In this document: piece by piece, positions 1-8,100 of the stretch
How the letters are laid out: each line of letters opens with the position of its first letter
Position numbering within the stretch: position 1 is the stretch's first letter
Origin: a bacterium
GTDB taxonomy: Bacteria > Actinomycetota > UBA4738 > HRBIN12
Assembly (NCBI GenBank): GCA_023251895.1
Contig: JAHEXX010000010.1
Span: 1-33,405, forward strand
DNA length: 33,405 bases
Direction: 5' to 3'
Program-made: the position numbers and the translations under genes
The notes under the pieces: model-generated
Database searches by the model: none
What the model saw: the letters and a program-made list of their open reading frames with translations, nothing else
Told to the model about the DNA's origin: nothing

Positions 1-1471
1 TCGCGGCCAAGGCCAGCGGGGGGATCATCACCGGTACCACGTGGCCGAGCACCTTCCCCAGTCGGGTCGAGGGTTCGACCAGGCCGTGGAGCACCTCGTA
101 GGCCACCGCCGGCTGCCGGAACCCCAGGCCCACCAGGAGCTCCTGGGTGGCCTGCCGATCCACGCCGGGACGGGGGGCCTTGGGCCCGGCGAACGCCTCC
201 AGCAACGGCCGGTAGAACAGCCGCTCGTGCAGGCCGCGGACCAGCCCTGTCTGGCGTTGGTACTCGGCCCGCAGCGCGTCGGGGCCGTCCAGACCGAGCG
301 AGCGGGCCAGCGTCGTTCGTGCCCGACGGTCGCCGGGCAGTTCGTGGGTCTGGATGTCCCGAACGATCTGCAGGCGATGCTCCAACCGTCGGAGGAACCG
401 GTAGGCGTCGGCCAGGGCGTCGGCGTCCGGCTCGGCCACGTAACCCTCGGCCGCCAGCGTCGCGAGCGCCCGAAGCGTGTTGGGGTCCCGGAGCCGCTCG
501 TCGCGACGGCCGTGGACGATCTGCAGGAGCTGGACCGAGAACTCAACGTCGCGGATGCCGCCCCGGCCCCGCTTGACCTCGATGGCCTCCTTGCCGCGAG
601 CCCGCACGTACTCCTCCAGGCGAACCTTGACCTGCCGGACCTCGTCGATGGCCTGGGGCGCGAGCTCCTCCGGGTACACGAACGGGGTCACGCCCTCGAT
701 GAACGCGGTGCCGAGACCGGGATCGCCGGCCACGGGGCGGGCCTTGATCAAGGCCTGCCGTTCCCAGGTGGCGGACTGGGTCCCGTAGTACTCGAGGGTG
801 GCCTCGAGGGATCTGGATAGCGCCCCGCTCCGCCCGCCCGGCCGGAGCGCCGGGTCCACCCGCAGCGCCAGCCCCTCCTCGGTTGGTGCGCTCAGCAACT
901 TGATCAGTCGGGCGACCGCGCGCTCCGCCCGTTCCTGTCGTGCGCCGCCTGCTCCCTCGTGCACGAAGATCAGGTCGACGTCGCTGGCGTAGTTGAGCTC
1001 CTCGCCGCCGAGCTTTCCGAGGCCGATGACGGCGAAGCCCTCCGGGGCCTCGTGCCGGCAGGCGACGAACAGGCACGCCTCGGCCACCGCGGAGATCTCC
1101 GCGACCACATCCTCCAGCAATGCGCCCTGGAGATCACGTGCGGCGATGCGGAGCATGGCCCGGCGCCGGAACCGCCGCAGCCCGTCACCTAGCCCCAGCC
1201 GGTTCACGTCAAACTCGAGTTCCGCGTCGAGCTCTTGGCGGGTCCGTGCGTGAACGTCGCGGAGCGCCGCCGTCTCCTCCGGATGCGCCACCAGGAAGTC
1301 GGCCGCCGCGGTGGAGAAGCCCAGCAGCTGAACGGCGGCCGGCAGGACCTCCGGCTCGGCCAGGACGTCGCGGGCGGCCGGGTCCTCTCCCACCCGCGAC
1401 AGCGCAACCCGCGCCAACTCCGGATCGGGCGCCTCGGCCAGGGATCGGCCCAAAGCTTCGGGCGTCAGCAC
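1..1471 (-). CDS. glnE: Bifunctional glutamine synthetase adenylyltransferase/adenylyl-removing enzyme, N-terminal half (3' end outside window)
   Basis: Minus-strand reading from GTG at 1471: VLTPEALGRSLAEAPDPELARVALSRVGEDPAARDV..., with AVIGLGKLGGEELNYASDVDLIFVHEG and GRGGIRDVEFSVQLLQIVHGRRDERLRDPNTL. These are GlnE hallmarks. Frame is open to the window edge. The ORF track shows only antisense/shadow ORFs because no ATG/stop pair encloses it. Confidence 0.93.
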   Translation of the reverse strand, partial: MLTPEALGRSLAEAPDPELARVALSRVGEDPAARDVLAEPEVLPAAVQLLGFSTAAADFLVAHPEETAALRDVHARTRQELDAELEFDVNRLGLGDGLRRFRRRAMLRIAARDLQGALLEDVVAEISAVAEACLFVACRHEAPEGFAVIGLGKLGGEELNYASDVDLIFVHEGAGGARQERAERAVARLIKLLSAPTEEGLALRVDPALRPGGRSGALSRSLEATLEYYGTQSATWERQALIKARPVAGDPGLGTAFIEGVTPFVYPEELAPQAIDEVRQVKVRLEEYVRARGKEAIEVKRGRGGIRDVEFSVQLLQIVHGRRDERLRDPNTLRALATLAAEGYVAEPDADALADAYRFLRRLEHRLQIVRDIQTHELPGDRRARTTLARSLGLDGPDALRAEYQRQTGLVRGLHERLFYRPLLEAFAGPKAPRPGVDRQATQELLVGLGFRQPAVAYEVLHGLVEPSTRLGKVLGHVVPVMIPPLALAA

Positions 1472-1481
1472 GGCAACTCCC

Positions 1482-1814
1482 TCATCGCGATCGGCGCCCG
1501 TCCAGCCAGGACAACAACACGAAGGCCGGCGTGGCCACCGCGACGAGGAACGCGGCGCCCCACGCCGCGCTCGCCAGGGCGTCTCGCTCGCCCACGATCA
1601 GGAAGTGGAATACGAACACCACGGCCATCAGGGCCGCGTACCCGCCGGCCGCGGTGACGGCGATGCATCGAAGCAGCGACGGCAGCGCCGCCCGAGTGAG
1701 CGGGCCCGAGGAACCCGGCCGGGGAACGGGGTGCCGAGACCCGTACACCACGGCGAACCCGATCAACCCGTACGCCGCGGCGACCGGGACGACGGCATCG
1801 CGGAGCAGGTTCAC
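1482..1814 (-). CDS. Small multi-TM membrane protein of unknown function
   Basis: GTG start at 1814 overlaps the stop of the upstream gene (GTGA). Reads VNLLRDAVVPVAAAYGLIGFAVVYGSRHP...AVTAAGGYAALMAVVFVFHFLIVGERDALASAAWGAAFLVAVATPAFVLLSWLDGRRSR; several hydrophobic segments. Confidence 0.7.
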   Translation of the reverse strand: MNLLRDAVVPVAAAYGLIGFAVVYGSRHPVPRPGSSGPLTRAALPSLLRCIAVTAAGGYAALMAVVFVFHFLIVGERDALASAAWGAAFLVAVATPAFVLLSWLDGRRSR

Positions 1815-2059
1815 AGGCGCCTCTGCATGAAGAACGCCCACCCCCGGATGAACAAGTGCCATCCCAGCCACAGCCACATGCCGAACATGAGCCACCGGCC
1901 CGCGATCGGCCCCGTGAAAGCCCGCAGCATGTCCGACATCGTCGGCCACCCCTGGACCCGGGCCAGACCGATGCCCTGCCAGACGAACATGGCGCCGAAG
2001 ATCACGATCCAGCCGCCGACGGCGAGCGCGTGCATGGCAGCCTTCCTTTCCTCGTCCAC
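1811..2059 (-). CDS. Small membrane protein (82 aa), unknown function
   Basis: ORF MDEERKAAMHALAVGGWIVIFGAMFVWQGIGLARVQGWPTMSDMLRAFTGPIAGRWLMFGMWLWLGWHLFIRGWAFFMQRRL; two or more TM segments; 4-nt overlap with the downstream gene. The internal ATG at codon 9 is an alternative start. Confidence 0.7.
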   Translation of the reverse strand: MDEERKAAMHALAVGGWIVIFGAMFVWQGIGLARVQGWPTMSDMLRAFTGPIAGRWLMFGMWLWLGWHLFIRGWAFFMQRRL

Positions 2060-2103
2060 CTGCCGAGCCTACCCCCGGCGGTGCCGCCGGCCGAACCCGG
2101 AAT

Positions 2104-2117
2104 TTACGCCTACGTAA
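2104..2117. promoter_or_regulatory. Inverted repeat TTACG-CCTA-CGTAA between divergent genes, upstream of glnA
   Basis: Perfect 5-bp arms with a 4-bp spacer in the divergent intergenic region; candidate operator. Confidence 0.35.
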
Positions 2118-2148
2118 CCGCCGCCGGCGGCGCCGCCGGTAGCCTGCC

Positions 2149-3480
2149 TTGGTGGCCCTCACCGCCGAAGCCGAGTACGTCCTGCGCACGATCGAGGAGC
2201 GCGGCATCCGGTTCGTCCGCCTGTGGTTCACCGACGTCCTGGGGTTCCTGAAGGCGTTCACCATCACGTCGCAGGAGCTGGAGGGAGCGTTCGCGGAGGG
2301 CATGGGGTTCGACGGCTCCTCGATCGACGGGTTCTCCCGGATCCAGGAATCCGACATGGTTGCCATCCCCGACCCCTCGACGTTCCAGCTGATCCCGTGG
2401 AAGGCCGAGGCCCAGGTGGCCCGGATGTTCTGCGACATCGTGAACCCCGACGGGACCGAGTTCGACGGTGATCCCCGGGCCGTGCTCAAGCGGCAGCTGA
2501 AGCGGGCCGCCGACCTCGGGTTCACGTTCTACGTCGGGCCGGAGCTCGAGTACTTCTACTTCAAGGGCGCCGAGGATCCCTCGTTCCTGGATCGGGGGGG
2601 GTACTTCGACGAGACCCCGCTCGACGTGGCCACCGACTGGCGGAAGCGCACGGTCGAGTATCTGGAAGCCATGGGCATCCCGGTCGAGTACGTCCACCAC
2701 GAGGTGGCCCCCTCCCAGCACGAGATCGACCTGCGGTACACCGACGCGCTGACGATGGCCGACAACGTCATGACCTACCGCCTCACCGTGAAGGAGGTCG
2801 CGCAGGAGTTCGGGATCTACGCGACGTTCATGCCCAAGCCGGTGATGGGCGTGAACGGCAGCGGCATGCACACGCACCAGTCGCTGTTCTCAGGCGACCG
2901 CAACGCGTTCTTCGACGCCGGGGACGGATACCACCTGTCCAAGACGGCCAAGCACTACATCGCCGGCATCCTTGCCCACGCGCCCGAGATCACGCTGGTC
3001 ACCAACCAGTGGGTGAACTCGTACAAGCGTCTGGTGCCCGGGTACGAGGCTCCGGTGTATGTGTGCTGGGCCCGGCGGAACCGTTCCGCGCTGATCCGGG
3101 TTCCGATGTACAAGCCGGGAAAGGAACAGGCCACCCGGATCGAGTACCGCTCCCCGGACCCGGCCTGCAACCCGTACCTGGCGTTCGCGGCGATGCTCGC
3201 CGCGGGCCTGGCCGGGATCGAGGGCGAGTACGAGCTCGGGCCGGAGGCGTCGAACAACATCTACGAGATGAGCGAGGAGGAGCGGCGGGCCGCTGGGATC
3301 CGTTCCCTCCCAGAGGATCTCCACGACGCCATCACCTCGGCCGAAGAGTCGAAGGTGCTCCGGGCCGCGCTCGGCGAGCACGTCCACGAGTTCCTGATCC
3401 GCAACAAGCGGGAGGAGTGGGACGCGTTCAAGACCTACGTCACGCCGTTCGAGGTGGAGCGGTACCTCCCGATCCTGTAG
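2149..3480 (+). CDS. glnA: Glutamine synthetase, type I (GSI)
   Basis: 443 aa ORF with GMGFDGSSIDGFSRIQESDMVAIPDP, GPELEYFYF, NGSGMHTHQSLF, EYRSPDPACNPYLAFAAML. Start is TTG 2149 or GTG 2152. Lies next to glnE. Confidence 0.95.
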   Translation: MVALTAEAEYVLRTIEERGIRFVRLWFTDVLGFLKAFTITSQELEGAFAEGMGFDGSSIDGFSRIQESDMVAIPDPSTFQLIPWKAEAQVARMFCDIVNPDGTEFDGDPRAVLKRQLKRAADLGFTFYVGPELEYFYFKGAEDPSFLDRGGYFDETPLDVATDWRKRTVEYLEAMGIPVEYVHHEVAPSQHEIDLRYTDALTMADNVMTYRLTVKEVAQEFGIYATFMPKPVMGVNGSGMHTHQSLFSGDRNAFFDAGDGYHLSKTAKHYIAGILAHAPEITLVTNQWVNSYKRLVPGYEAPVYVCWARRNRSALIRVPMYKPGKEQATRIEYRSPDPACNPYLAFAAMLAAGLAGIEGEYELGPEASNNIYEMSEEERRAAGIRSLPEDLHDAITSAEESKVLRAALGEHVHEFLIRNKREEWDAFKTYVTPFEVERYLPIL

Positions 3481-3484
3481 CGTC

Positions 3485-3498
3485 CTGGTTCGAACCAG
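3485..3498. repeat. Perfect 14-bp palindrome CTGGTTCGAACCAG just after the glnA stop
   Basis: Direct reading; absent from the second copy of the duplicated segment. Confidence 0.6.
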
Positions 3499-3503
3499 AT
3501 TTG

Positions 3504-3623
3504 GGACTTTCGACCTAGGTCCGATACCAGCTCCTGCGCTGCATGCCAAATTGACACATCCCCCATCCGGGGGAGAAGCTTGCTCTTCGGCGATTGCCCC
3601 CAACAGCAAAGGAGAGCGCCCCC
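3504..3623 (+). promoter_or_regulatory. Duplicated upstream region, copy 1: GGACTTTCGACCTAGGTCC element (3504-3522), consensus-like -35 TTGACA (3551-3556), SD aaaggag before ATG 3624
   Basis: GGAC...GTCC inverted repeat, TTGACA and flanking sequence are closely conserved with 5753-5872. Confidence 0.55.
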
Positions 3624-5531
3624 ATGATTTCGTCGCGCCGGAACTCATCGGCTCGCTGGCTGCGGAGCCGGATCGGGCGGATTGCGCCCGTACTCACCCT
3701 CATGCTCCTGACCGCCTCGGTTGTCTCGGTGGCAGAAGCGGCCCCGCCGTCGAGCCGCCTCTACCACGTGACGGCTACCCCAACCCCCGTGCTCATCAAC
3801 AGCACCAATACGTTCACGTTCACGTTCGTGAACGAAACCAACAGCGGCCAGGATCTCGGATCCGTCCAAGTGAATGTAGCTTCGTCGGGGTTCACGGTGG
3901 CGGGCCCGACGGATGCCGGGGGGTGCGCGCCCACCGCCGTCGCCACCGGCAATCGCACGTGGGCGGCATCGATCGAGTCGGGGAACATCGCGGCTCGGAG
4001 CAACTCCGCCGGGAACAAACTGAAGCCCGGCGATAGCCTCGTGGTCCAGTTCTGTGCGACGGCCCCCGGCACCGCCGGCAGCCGGACGGTCACCACGGTG
4101 GCCAAGCCCTCGACCGACCTGACGGGCACATCCACCTTCACGAACACGGGCAGCGACCCGACGATCGACGTCGTGCTGTGCTTTCAGCCGTGCCCCGCAG
4201 ACCTAGCCCTCGCGAAGTCCGGCTCCCCCGGGACGATATTCGCGAACGCCGTCGCGTCCCAGAACACGGTGACCTACACGATCACCGTCACGAACAACGG
4301 ACCAGGCAGCTCAGACGGAGTCATGATCACCGACACACTGCCGACAGAGCTCACCGGCGCCATCGCTTGCACGTTCACCGGGAGCGGCAACTGTATACCT
4401 AGCGCCACATTCGGCTCCCCCGTATCCATTGGAACGCTCTCCTACCTCGGGACGGCGACGCTGAAGATCGTGGCTCACGCAACGGACAGCCTGCGAAACG
4501 GGCCGATCACGATCTCGAACAGCGCCTCCGTATCGGCGACGACAGACGATCCATATTCCAACAACAACATCGCGAGCCCGGAGTCGACCCAGATACTCAC
4601 TGTGCCCGACGCACCGGTCCTGAACGTCGCCGAGCCCGGAGACGGGAAGGTCGGGTTGATGTGGGCGCGAGGGGACGATGGGCAGGGAGCTGCCGATGGC
4701 GGCAGCCCGATCACCGGCTACGACATCACCGCCGTGCCCGGTCCCATCACGGCGTTCTTCTCGGGCAACACTCCGAACGCCGGGACCCAGTTCAGTTACC
4801 TGCTGACCGGCCTGACTAACGGAACGCCGTACACCATCACCGTCCAGGCCAGGAACGCCGTGGGCGACAGCGACCCATCGAGCTCCAAGCAGGCGACGCC
4901 CTGCGCGACATGTGTGGTTGCGACGGCCAGCGGGACGCAGGCGACCACCCTCAACACCGGAGGTGGGACCGACTGTCCCGGCAATCCTCCGAAGGCCCCC
5001 GGCGCCACGTCGACCGACACGATCGTGAGCTGCTACGTGTTCCCCTCGGGCCAGACGACCAAGTCGGGATCCATCCTGGCAGCGAACGAGCAGGCTTCGG
5101 TGACCGGGGTGGACTGTGGGCTCACCGACACGTGCATCGGCGGACAGGTCTTCTACGCGAATCCGGCGGGCGAATGCACCGACTTCAACGCCAACTCGAC
5201 CTGCCCGACCATCATCTGGAACGCCTTCTACGATCGGACGATCACGACCGACATCTTCGGGAAGCCGTGCCTCAATCCGCCCTGCCCCTCCAACCAATAT
5301 GTGTACGAGGCGTTCTTCAAGTTGCCCAACGATGAAGTCGGCATACAGATCGGGTCGTCCGATCAGTCGACCTGGTGTCCGACGGGCGTAGTCCCGGACG
5401 GTCAGCCCGCGTGTGTCGTGCTCCTGCGGCAGCTCAATCAGAGCACGGCGCCGAACGGCTCGAAGGGAGTCAACGACGTCCAAGTCCAGATCGCCTTCAG
5501 GGGCGACCCGAGAGGGGGCTTGTCCGGCTAG
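3624..5531 (+). CDS. Secreted protein with DUF11 domain, FN3-like domain and Cys-rich C-terminal domain (paralog 1)
   Basis: Signal peptide MISSRRNSSARWLRSRIGRIAPVLTLMLLTASVVSVAEAA; DUF11-type ADLALAKSGSPGTIFANAVASQNTVTYTITVTNNGPGSSDGVMITDTLP; FN3-like VPDAPVL...YDITAVPG...YTITVQARNAVGDSDPSS; ends AFRGDPRGGLSG. ATG 3624 is preceded by an aaaggag SD; the ORF-track start at 3594 is probably too early. Confidence 0.88.
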   Translation: MISSRRNSSARWLRSRIGRIAPVLTLMLLTASVVSVAEAAPPSSRLYHVTATPTPVLINSTNTFTFTFVNETNSGQDLGSVQVNVASSGFTVAGPTDAGGCAPTAVATGNRTWAASIESGNIAARSNSAGNKLKPGDSLVVQFCATAPGTAGSRTVTTVAKPSTDLTGTSTFTNTGSDPTIDVVLCFQPCPADLALAKSGSPGTIFANAVASQNTVTYTITVTNNGPGSSDGVMITDTLPTELTGAIACTFTGSGNCIPSATFGSPVSIGTLSYLGTATLKIVAHATDSLRNGPITISNSASVSATTDDPYSNNNIASPESTQILTVPDAPVLNVAEPGDGKVGLMWARGDDGQGAADGGSPITGYDITAVPGPITAFFSGNTPNAGTQFSYLLTGLTNGTPYTITVQARNAVGDSDPSSSKQATPCATCVVATASGTQATTLNTGGGTDCPGNPPKAPGATSTDTIVSCYVFPSGQTTKSGSILAANEQASVTGVDCGLTDTCIGGQVFYANPAGECTDFNANSTCPTIIWNAFYDRTITTDIFGKPCLNPPCPSNQYVYEAFFKLPNDEVGIQIGSSDQSTWCPTGVVPDGQPACVVLLRQLNQSTAPNGSKGVNDVQVQIAFRGDPRGGLSG

Positions 5532-5570
5532 CCAGAGCAGCCTTGGAGGAGCCGCGGGCCTCGCCTGCCG

Positions 5571-5743
5571 GAATCCGTTCCCTCCCAGAGGATCTCCATG
5601 ACGCCATCACCTCGGCCGAGGCGTCGAAGGTGCTCCGAGCCGCGCTGGGCGACCACGTCCACGAGTTCCTGATCGCAACAAGCGTGAGGAGTGGGACGCG
5701 TTCAAGGTATACGTCACGCCGTTCGAGGTCGGGCGGTACCTCC
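5571..5743 (+). pseudogene. Decayed duplicate of the 3' end of glnA
   Basis: Aligns with 3296-3480: AATCCGTTCCCTCCCAGAGGATCTCCATGACGCCATCACCTCGGCCGAGGCGTCGAAGG... encodes GIRSLPEDLHDAITSAEASKVLRAALGDHVHEFLI (glnA: GIRSLPEDLHDAITSAEESKVLRAALGEHVHEFLI), then a 1-bp deletion (atccgcaac to atcgcaac) shifts the frame. The glnA stop region is lost. Confidence 0.95.
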
Positions 5744-5752
5744 TGGGATTTA

Positions 5753-5872
5753 GGACTTTCGACCTAGGTCCGATACCAGCTCCCGTGCTGCATGCCGAAT
5801 TGACAGATCCCCCATCTGGACGACATGCTTTGGCCTCGACGACTGCCCCTTAAGAATAGGGAGAACGGCCCC
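5753..5872 (+). promoter_or_regulatory. Duplicated upstream region, copy 2: GGACTTTCGACCTAGGTCC (5753-5771), TTGACA (5800-5805), SD-like agggagaa before ATG 5873
   Basis: Closely conserved with 3504-3623. Confidence 0.55.
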
Positions 5873-8035
5873 ATGCTTCGAGCACGCTTCGCTTCGCGCG
5901 TCCGCCGTGTTTCGACCAGCCTCGCGACTGGGTTCCTCGTGGTCGCTGGCTTCCTCACGCTGTTGCCCGCAGCGCCAGCGACCGCCGCGACCGGCGCCCA
6001 ACTGGCGACGTTCGTGCCTCCGAACATCGGGAACGGTCGAGGGATGGCGTTCGACGGGACCGATCTCTACTACACGGTGGTGGGGGTCAACCGCATCTAC
6101 AAGGTCACGACGGCGGGTGCAGCCGTCGCGACGATCCCGTCGGCTCCGCCGGGCACGGCCGCGTACGGTGGGCCGCTCGCTTGGGATGGCTCAGCTCTGT
6201 GGACGATGGACTACTCTGGGAACAGCTTCACCCTCTACCGCGTCGATCCGACGGACGGCCACACACTTTCGTCGTGCAACATCCAGACGCAGAACTCAGC
6301 CGATCCAGCGGTCACCTCCAGCCCCAACATCGGCGACTACCCAGACGGGCTCGACTACGAGAATGGCACGCTCTGGGTCAGCAGCGAGGCCTTCGCCAAC
6401 AACTGGGTCGTCCAGGTGGATACGAACTGCCACATCCTCAAGGAATTCCAGCCGGCAGCGATGGGTGGCTATGGAACGAGTGGTGTGGCATTCGACGGGG
6501 TCAACCTGTGGCACTCGTATCCCCACACGCCACCGAGCCTCGTCCAGACAGATGTCATGGGCGCCCCCACCGGGACGTCGTTCAATGAGAGCCTCCAACT
6601 GGAGGATCTGGCGTTCGACAACGTCACGTTCGCTCCGAAATGCGCCATCTGGGGCAACGAGGCCACATTCGGCTCGAATAACCTGACTGCTTACGAGGTG
6701 CCGTGCGTCGGTCAGGCCGACCTGGCGGTGACGAAGACGGCGACCGTGAACAACGCGACCTCGTTCGATCCGCTCAGCCCCGGCAACCGGCACACGGTGA
6801 CGTTCGGCATCACGGTGAACAACTCCGGGCCCGCGGATGCTCAGTCGGTCAACCTCAAGGACACGCTGCCCTCCGAGGTGACACTGGTGTCGGCAACACC
6901 GAGCCAGGGTGGACCATGTACCGGCACCGCCCCCGTTAGCTGTCCGCTCGGCACGATCCAGAACGGCAATAGCGCCAACGTCACGATCAAGGCGGCTGTC
7001 AACAGCGGGCTGCGGGGCGGCCCCGTGTCGACCAGCAACACCGCCCAGGCGACCGCGACGACGGCAGACCCCGATATGAGCAACAACAGTAAGATCGTGA
7101 ACTTCTCGGTCTTCACCGTCCCCGACGCGCCCGTGCTGCTATCGGCCGATGCCGGCAACGGCACCCTAGGCGTCGTGTGGAAGCGCGGCGCGAACCCGAC
7201 GGGTGGCGACCCCGTGATCCAGTACGACATCACCGCCACCCCATCGAGCGGTCCGGTGCAGATGTTCGTGTTTACGGGAGACACACCGACGACGACGAAC
7301 CCCGACCGGTTCAGCAAGGTACTCAACGTCGGTAACAACGGCATACCCTTCTCGATCACCATCCAGGCCAGGAACAACGCCGGCGACAGCGACCTCTCGA
7401 ACGCCATCTCGGCGACGCCCTGCGGGAACTGCGTGGTCGAGACCGTCAAGGCGGACACGCCCACCACCCTTAACACCGGTGGCGGCACCAAGTGCCCGGG
7501 GCCCCCACCGAATAGCCCGGGAGCCACGACGGTCGACCCCATCGTGAGCTGCTACCAGTTCCCGGCCAGCTCGAACAAGACGGGCGCCATCCTGGCGGCG
7601 CGGGAGGACCCCGCTGTTTCCGGTGCTTCCGGTGATTGCGGCCCGGCGGATACTTGCATAGGTAATCAGATCTTCTTCGCGAACCCGGCCGGAAGTGCCG
7701 GCACTGGCCCGACCCTCAAGTGGTTCGCGCTGTACGATCGCACGATTACCACTGACGTGTTCGGGCATCCGTGCCTCTTCAAGCCGTGCAACCTGCCGTT
7801 CTTGTACGAATACGAGGTTTGGTTCAGGCAGGCTGACGGTTCCGCCGTGATGATCGGGACATCGCGCATCGCGACGTGGTGCCTCGACGGCGTGATCCCC
7901 GCGGGTAAGCAGGCCTGCGTCAAGAGCCTCATCGAGCTCAACCGGTTCATCGCCCCGAACGGAATCAACGGGATCCGCGACCTCCAAGTGGTCGTGGTCT
8001 TCCGAGGTGACCCGAGAGGGGGGTTGTCCGGCTAG
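5873..8035 (+). CDS. Secreted protein with N-terminal beta-propeller-like module, DUF11, FN3-like and Cys-rich C-terminal domain (paralog 2)
   Basis: Signal peptide MLRARFASRVRRVSTSLATGFLVVAGFLTLLPAAPATAA; repeats such as GRGMAFDGTDLYYTVVGVNRIYKVTTAG, GGPLAWDGSALWTMDYSGNSFTLYRVD, GTSGVAFDGVNLWHSYP suggest an NHL/SMP-30-like propeller. DUF11 (QADLAVTKTATVNN...VNNSGPADAQSVNLKDTLP) and the C-terminus (VVFRGDPRGGLSG) parallel paralog 1. Confidence 0.88.
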   Translation: MLRARFASRVRRVSTSLATGFLVVAGFLTLLPAAPATAATGAQLATFVPPNIGNGRGMAFDGTDLYYTVVGVNRIYKVTTAGAAVATIPSAPPGTAAYGGPLAWDGSALWTMDYSGNSFTLYRVDPTDGHTLSSCNIQTQNSADPAVTSSPNIGDYPDGLDYENGTLWVSSEAFANNWVVQVDTNCHILKEFQPAAMGGYGTSGVAFDGVNLWHSYPHTPPSLVQTDVMGAPTGTSFNESLQLEDLAFDNVTFAPKCAIWGNEATFGSNNLTAYEVPCVGQADLAVTKTATVNNATSFDPLSPGNRHTVTFGITVNNSGPADAQSVNLKDTLPSEVTLVSATPSQGGPCTGTAPVSCPLGTIQNGNSANVTIKAAVNSGLRGGPVSTSNTAQATATTADPDMSNNSKIVNFSVFTVPDAPVLLSADAGNGTLGVVWKRGANPTGGDPVIQYDITATPSSGPVQMFVFTGDTPTTTNPDRFSKVLNVGNNGIPFSITIQARNNAGDSDLSNAISATPCGNCVVETVKADTPTTLNTGGGTKCPGPPPNSPGATTVDPIVSCYQFPASSNKTGAILAAREDPAVSGASGDCGPADTCIGNQIFFANPAGSAGTGPTLKWFALYDRTITTDVFGHPCLFKPCNLPFLYEYEVWFRQADGSAVMIGTSRIATWCLDGVIPAGKQACVKSLIELNRFIAPNGINGIRDLQVVVVFRGDPRGGLSG

Positions 8036-8057
8036 CCGGAGCACCTCGAGGGGGGCC

Positions 8058-8087
8058 CCCCGCTGCCGGAGATCTCCGGCGGCGGGG
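8058..8087. terminator. Strong GC hairpin between convergent genes, possible bidirectional terminator
   Basis: CCCCGC-T-GCCGGA-GATC-TCCGGC-G-GCGGGG; near-perfect stem between stops at 8035 (+) and 8101 (-). No clear T-run. Confidence 0.6.
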
Positions 8088-8100
8088 CTCCTTCGCGTTC

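Larger units (their letters stand above)
3296..8045 (+). repeat. Diverged tandem duplication: unit 1 ~3296-5570, unit 2 ~5571-8045
   Basis: Each unit comprises glnA 3' sequence, conserved upstream region, secreted-protein gene and a shared ending gacccgagaggggg(c/g)ttgtccggctagcc(a/g)gagca. Offset between units at the start is ~2275 bp. Confidence 0.92.

Noticed and set aside
3504-3623. Possible riboswitch (c-di-GMP or ydaO-like) upstream of secreted paralog 1
   Set aside because: No recognisable consensus; the CCCCCATCCGGGGG hairpin of copy 1 is not preserved in copy 2.
5375-5767. Plus ORF containing GIRSLPEDLHDAITSAEASKVLRAALGDHVHEFLI
   Set aside because: Not a gene: it fuses an out-of-frame part of paralog 1 with the glnA pseudogene remnant, then frameshifts.
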